64,000 nucleotides of DNA from Fasciolopsis buskii. Lineage: Eukaryota; Platyhelminthes; Trematoda; Plagiorchiida; Fasciolidae. The notes under the pieces are model-generated. The model was not told the origin of the DNA, did not search any database, and saw only the letters and a list, made by a program, of their open reading frames with translations. The translations under genes and the position numbers were made by a program. The stretch covers positions 79,514 to 143,513 of the forward strand of contig LUCM01000704.1 in assembly GCA_008360955.1 (NCBI GenBank). Reading direction: 5' to 3'. Shown piece by piece: positions 60,935 through 64,000 of this stretch (the first letter of the stretch is position 1; each line of letters begins with the position of its first letter).

Positions 60935-63743
60935 AATTAAAACATATTGATGATATTCACATGCATGTGTACCGAGAGGAAAAGAGGAACTACGAGTTTC
61001 AGCCTTTTAGTAACATCCAGTTTGACTTCCGGCTGAGCAGCCTTTGTTTATCATCTAGAACCTTGTAACTGCGACTTGATAGCCCGACCTAGTGTGGAAC
61101 AAATACACATTTCCTAACTCATGACGCATGAAGCCTATCACGGGTGAATTTCTTTTACCCCAATTACATAAATTCAGTACAAATATGTTTGGTTCAAACG
61201 AAGCTTTTCGTATTGAATTTTATGTTGAATCTATGAAACGAGACGGATTCTGTAGAACTAAGGCAACAGTTGAATTTCTTGACTTTCGAGAGTCTGTCAT
61301 ATGTTGCCAGTAGAGATAAAAACAAGCCGACATTTCGTCTGCGAATGAGAGGGCAATGTGCTGCCAGATCAGCGTTGCTACATTCCTCGCAACAAGCTTT
61401 AATTCCCCGATTCTTTTGGAATACTTCTGCAATGGTTTACATTGCAACCGTTAGTTCTGAAAAGCTGAGCCATTCGGAATGGGTAAACTTACTACCCATT
61501 TCTAATTTCCAGTTTAACCCAAATAGAAATGCGTCAATAAGGCAGTTGATTTGGCCAAACTAAAAGGGGTCCTAACGCATAGACTCTAATTCTTTAAACC
61601 CGTCCTTCCTCGGACATGCGAGCAACTGTACAGGGTAACTTGCGATAGTAACTGGTACATTCAAATGCTTGTGTAGCTAGATGTAAGCACTACAATCGCC
61701 GATAGGGCTACTGGTAGCCAACAACCCTGATGAATTGGTTCCAGATGACTTTATGTCAAACACAAAACCAGTCAGGAAGGTGCAATTTATTAATTACTCC
61801 TGCCACAGGTGCTTCCATTATAGTGCGCGGATAGAAGTGAATGTGCAGTATTTCTCACCAAACTGACCTTCTAAGGCTGACTTTCCAATGAAGAATAATC
61901 CCAAATAACAGGGAACCAATGGATTCAAAAGATTGCACATTCACCAAATTTTGTGACACATGGGAGTATTGCATGTTCAAGATTTTTATCCTCTTCTGAG
62001 GGACATTTTACGTGAACAACCTATCAATGTTTCCCGGGGGAATACGTGAGCCGTGCATTGTTCTACCGCCCTTTAGGTTTGATAGGTTGGACAGTGGCTC
62101 AAAATTTAATCCTTCAGGTTAATTGTCCATGTCGGTCTAGGTCAGCGGCTTGCGTAATATCCATTGATGAACCATCCATAATGATGGAAAAGCAACGACG
62201 CGGAGACAAAGGACAGAAAAGGTTTTGAATACGTCGTAAACCATATCCCATGCTTCGTTTTCTTTCCTATTTCTACTTCGCCATTTGTCTTGTTATCCGT
62301 GTCCCCGTTGAGGCTTTGTGATGAAAATGTCAACGTGACATTACCGCTGGTAGCACCCATCTGGTCATGCTGTCGGAGATAATTTAAAGTAGTTGCATAG
62401 ACATTAAATAAGTCAACGAAGATCAGCGTTTCATATACTGGCATCGATGTTATGTTGCACTAGTAAAACAATTATGGAATACAACAGATTCAGATCCGGT
62501 ATAACTCGGTGTGTTCAAAAACAGAGACTAAAAGCTGAACTAGAACTTCCTGATTACTCATAATCTGCAAAAAGTTCAGGACGGTTCACTTGATAAAGCA
62601 CAAAAATGTTAGGTAAACTACTGACCAATGGGATAATGAACAAAAGTAATCTTGCCGGGGATTGAGGCTTATGCAACAGAGCGAAAAAAATGAATTAAAG
62701 TCTGTCCAAACAATAAGATAGTTTGACTAAAACGAACCAAATACTCAGTATTATTATCCGAGGTATTCTGTGGAACTAGGAATAATATATCAGCACGAAG
62801 ACGCATGGTTAAAGTGACGAAGATGAACTAGGTGGCGTGAAATTCAGAAACGCATATATGCAAAAATGGAACAATTCCAACGCCACTATGGAAACCGTAT
62901 TACCTCGAGATAATGAAGAACATGAGAATTTATCTTCGACCAGATCTGATTTCCTTCGTTTTATTGTTACGGAAATGAAATGATCTTGCTTTAATTGTCT
63001 GACCCTTTTACGGTCTGTCTGGTCCTATCTAATGCAGACAGTTCGCAAAACAACTACTAGAAGCAGCCATGGTACGATAATGAAACCGTATCGAAAGAGT
63101 GGTCAGTCAGGCTTTGCACAGGTGATACCAAATTGATGTGAATTCAGTCAGAAGCGGGATGATCAGTATACATGGTAGTGGATTGTTGTAAATAAGCCGA
63201 GAATGTAATACTTTTATTGAATTATGCTGCATGGGCATTGAAGTGAAAATAACAACAAGAAATTCCGTACTTGGATTTTTATAAGATTCCTTGTTTATAA
63301 TCTCAATCAGGTTGTCGACGATGGCGACGTGTACGGTTGTCGAAAAAATTAAAGGAATCATCTACATACATTTTGGCGGTTGGAAACAAGATATCTCAAG
63401 ATGCATCGATTTCTTGATCTATTCGGTACCTCGTTCGGGTCAAATGGTTTAGTTCTTTCAATGTTCAATGGTGGTGCGCAAGCGCTTTGACTGGCTGCTC
63501 TACGATTCTGTTACCGTAATTTCTCTGAATTCTTGTAGGATATTTGGTTCGATTATGGTCTCCGTTCGTCGCTACAGTCGCTCGGAATTATCGTTGTTAC
63601 AAAAACCCTATCGTTTCTTGATATGGACTGCGATCACACATTGTTGCTCCTTAACGATCTAAAAGTGGCACTCAAGCTGGCTGGCAGGCAGCTCTTAAAT
63701 GCACTATTCCGGCCAAAATGTTCATTCCGGCAATGCTGAGTAA
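60935..63743. other. Flank or further intron upstream of the 60.4 kb exon
   Basis: No recognised protein, RNA or repeat. A minus-strand frame at 62142-62444 follows a fair acceptor (ATCTCCGACAG near 62370) but has no donor. ORFs at 61128-61563 (+) are of chance length. Confidence 0.4.
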
Positions 63744-64000
63744 CAACATCCTCTCCTTGTTCGCGATATGATGGATCTATTCCTCGCACTTCAATCACCG
63801 ATCCCTGTTCGCACTTGTGTCGTTTGCATACAAGAGTCGTGGCTGAATCCGGATATCGCTGATTCACTCGTGTCGATAGACAGCTTCAGACTCCATCGGC
63901 AGGATAGTGTTTCGGACAAGAGGAAGACTGGAGGCGGTGTGGCAACGTACATAAACTCCTGGTCTGGCAAGTCCGAAGTTATCTATACGTACTCCCTAAA
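63744..64000 (+). mobile_element. CR1/Jockey-like LINE, endonuclease region, open to the right edge
   Basis: The plus strand is open from the stop at 63741-63743 to the window end. The frame reads QSPIPVRTCVVCIQESWLNP, then DIADSLVSIDSFRLHRQD, then KRKTGGGVATYI and so on. This matches the apurinic-type endonuclease of CR1/Jockey LINEs: the (V/A)..TE(T/S)WL block with the catalytic Glu, the GF.L.R.DR block, and GGGV..YI. No stop or frameshift is visible in these 85 codons, unlike the other LINE pieces in the window, so this copy may be younger. The element continues beyond 64000. Confidence 0.8.

Overview
The window looks like intron-rich, repeat-rich animal DNA, most likely from a digenean trematode (fluke). 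I see no prokaryotic gene organisation. The overall base composition is moderately AT-rich. The case for a flatworm rests on the combination of RTE-type LINE copies, CR1/Jockey-type LINE pieces, a Penelope-like element with a GIY-YIG endonuclease, and tRNA-headed SINEs, one family of which carries a hammerhead ribozyme, as the SM-alpha repeats of schistosomes do. The composition looks less AT-rich than a schistosome, so a liver- or lung-fluke-like species is more likely. The genus cannot be fixed from the sequence alone.

The only host gene I can support is on the minus strand. Three exons can be joined: 60434-60917 (GTGAGT donor, ends in phase 0), 22494-22608 (long pyrimidine tract and CAG acceptor, GTGAGT donor, ends in phase 1) and 8846-9840 (pyrimidine-rich acceptor, a long open frame, TAA stop, AATAAA 24 bases after the stop). 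The reading phases of all three fit together. The predicted C-terminal half is rich in Ser, Thr, Pro, Asn and Cys and contains no domain I recognise. The introns would be about 12.7 kb and up to 37.8 kb, and most other features lie inside them. An acidic open frame at 42.3-42.8 kb (-) and a few short open frames with splice-like ends at 40.6-46.2 kb (+) are weak exon candidates.

Mobile elements, left to right: an almost full-length but decayed RTE-type LINE (1.2-4.0 kb, +); a CR1-like reverse transcriptase piece (5.7-6.4 kb, +); SINE family A, four copies (6.5 kb +, 7.7 kb -, 31.9 kb -, 38.3 kb +); SINE family B with hammerhead, two copies (7.1 kb -, 41.6 kb -) and one possible fragment (13.7 kb); RTE copy 2 (20.1-22.0 kb, +); a Penelope-like GIY-YIG piece (29.65-30.3 kb, -); RTE copy 3 (about 52.8-54.5 kb, +); and the start of a CR1-like endonuclease that is open to the right edge (63.74-64.0 kb, +). 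All three RTE copies lie on the plus strand; copies 2 and 3 are antisense to the host gene, inside its introns.

The most interesting item is the 45-nt hammerhead fold at 7136-7180 (-). It has an intact CUGAUGA/GAAA core, a perfect six-pair stem I, a self-complementary loopless stem III and a GUA cleavage triplet, and sits directly behind a tRNA-like region with A and B boxes. A second, more decayed copy at 41.6 kb keeps the same order and spacing through stem II. The homopolymer C/G block at 23.9-24.0 kb may be a sequencing or assembly artefact. ORFs of about 100 codons are expected by chance in a window of this size and composition, so most short ORFs are not reported.
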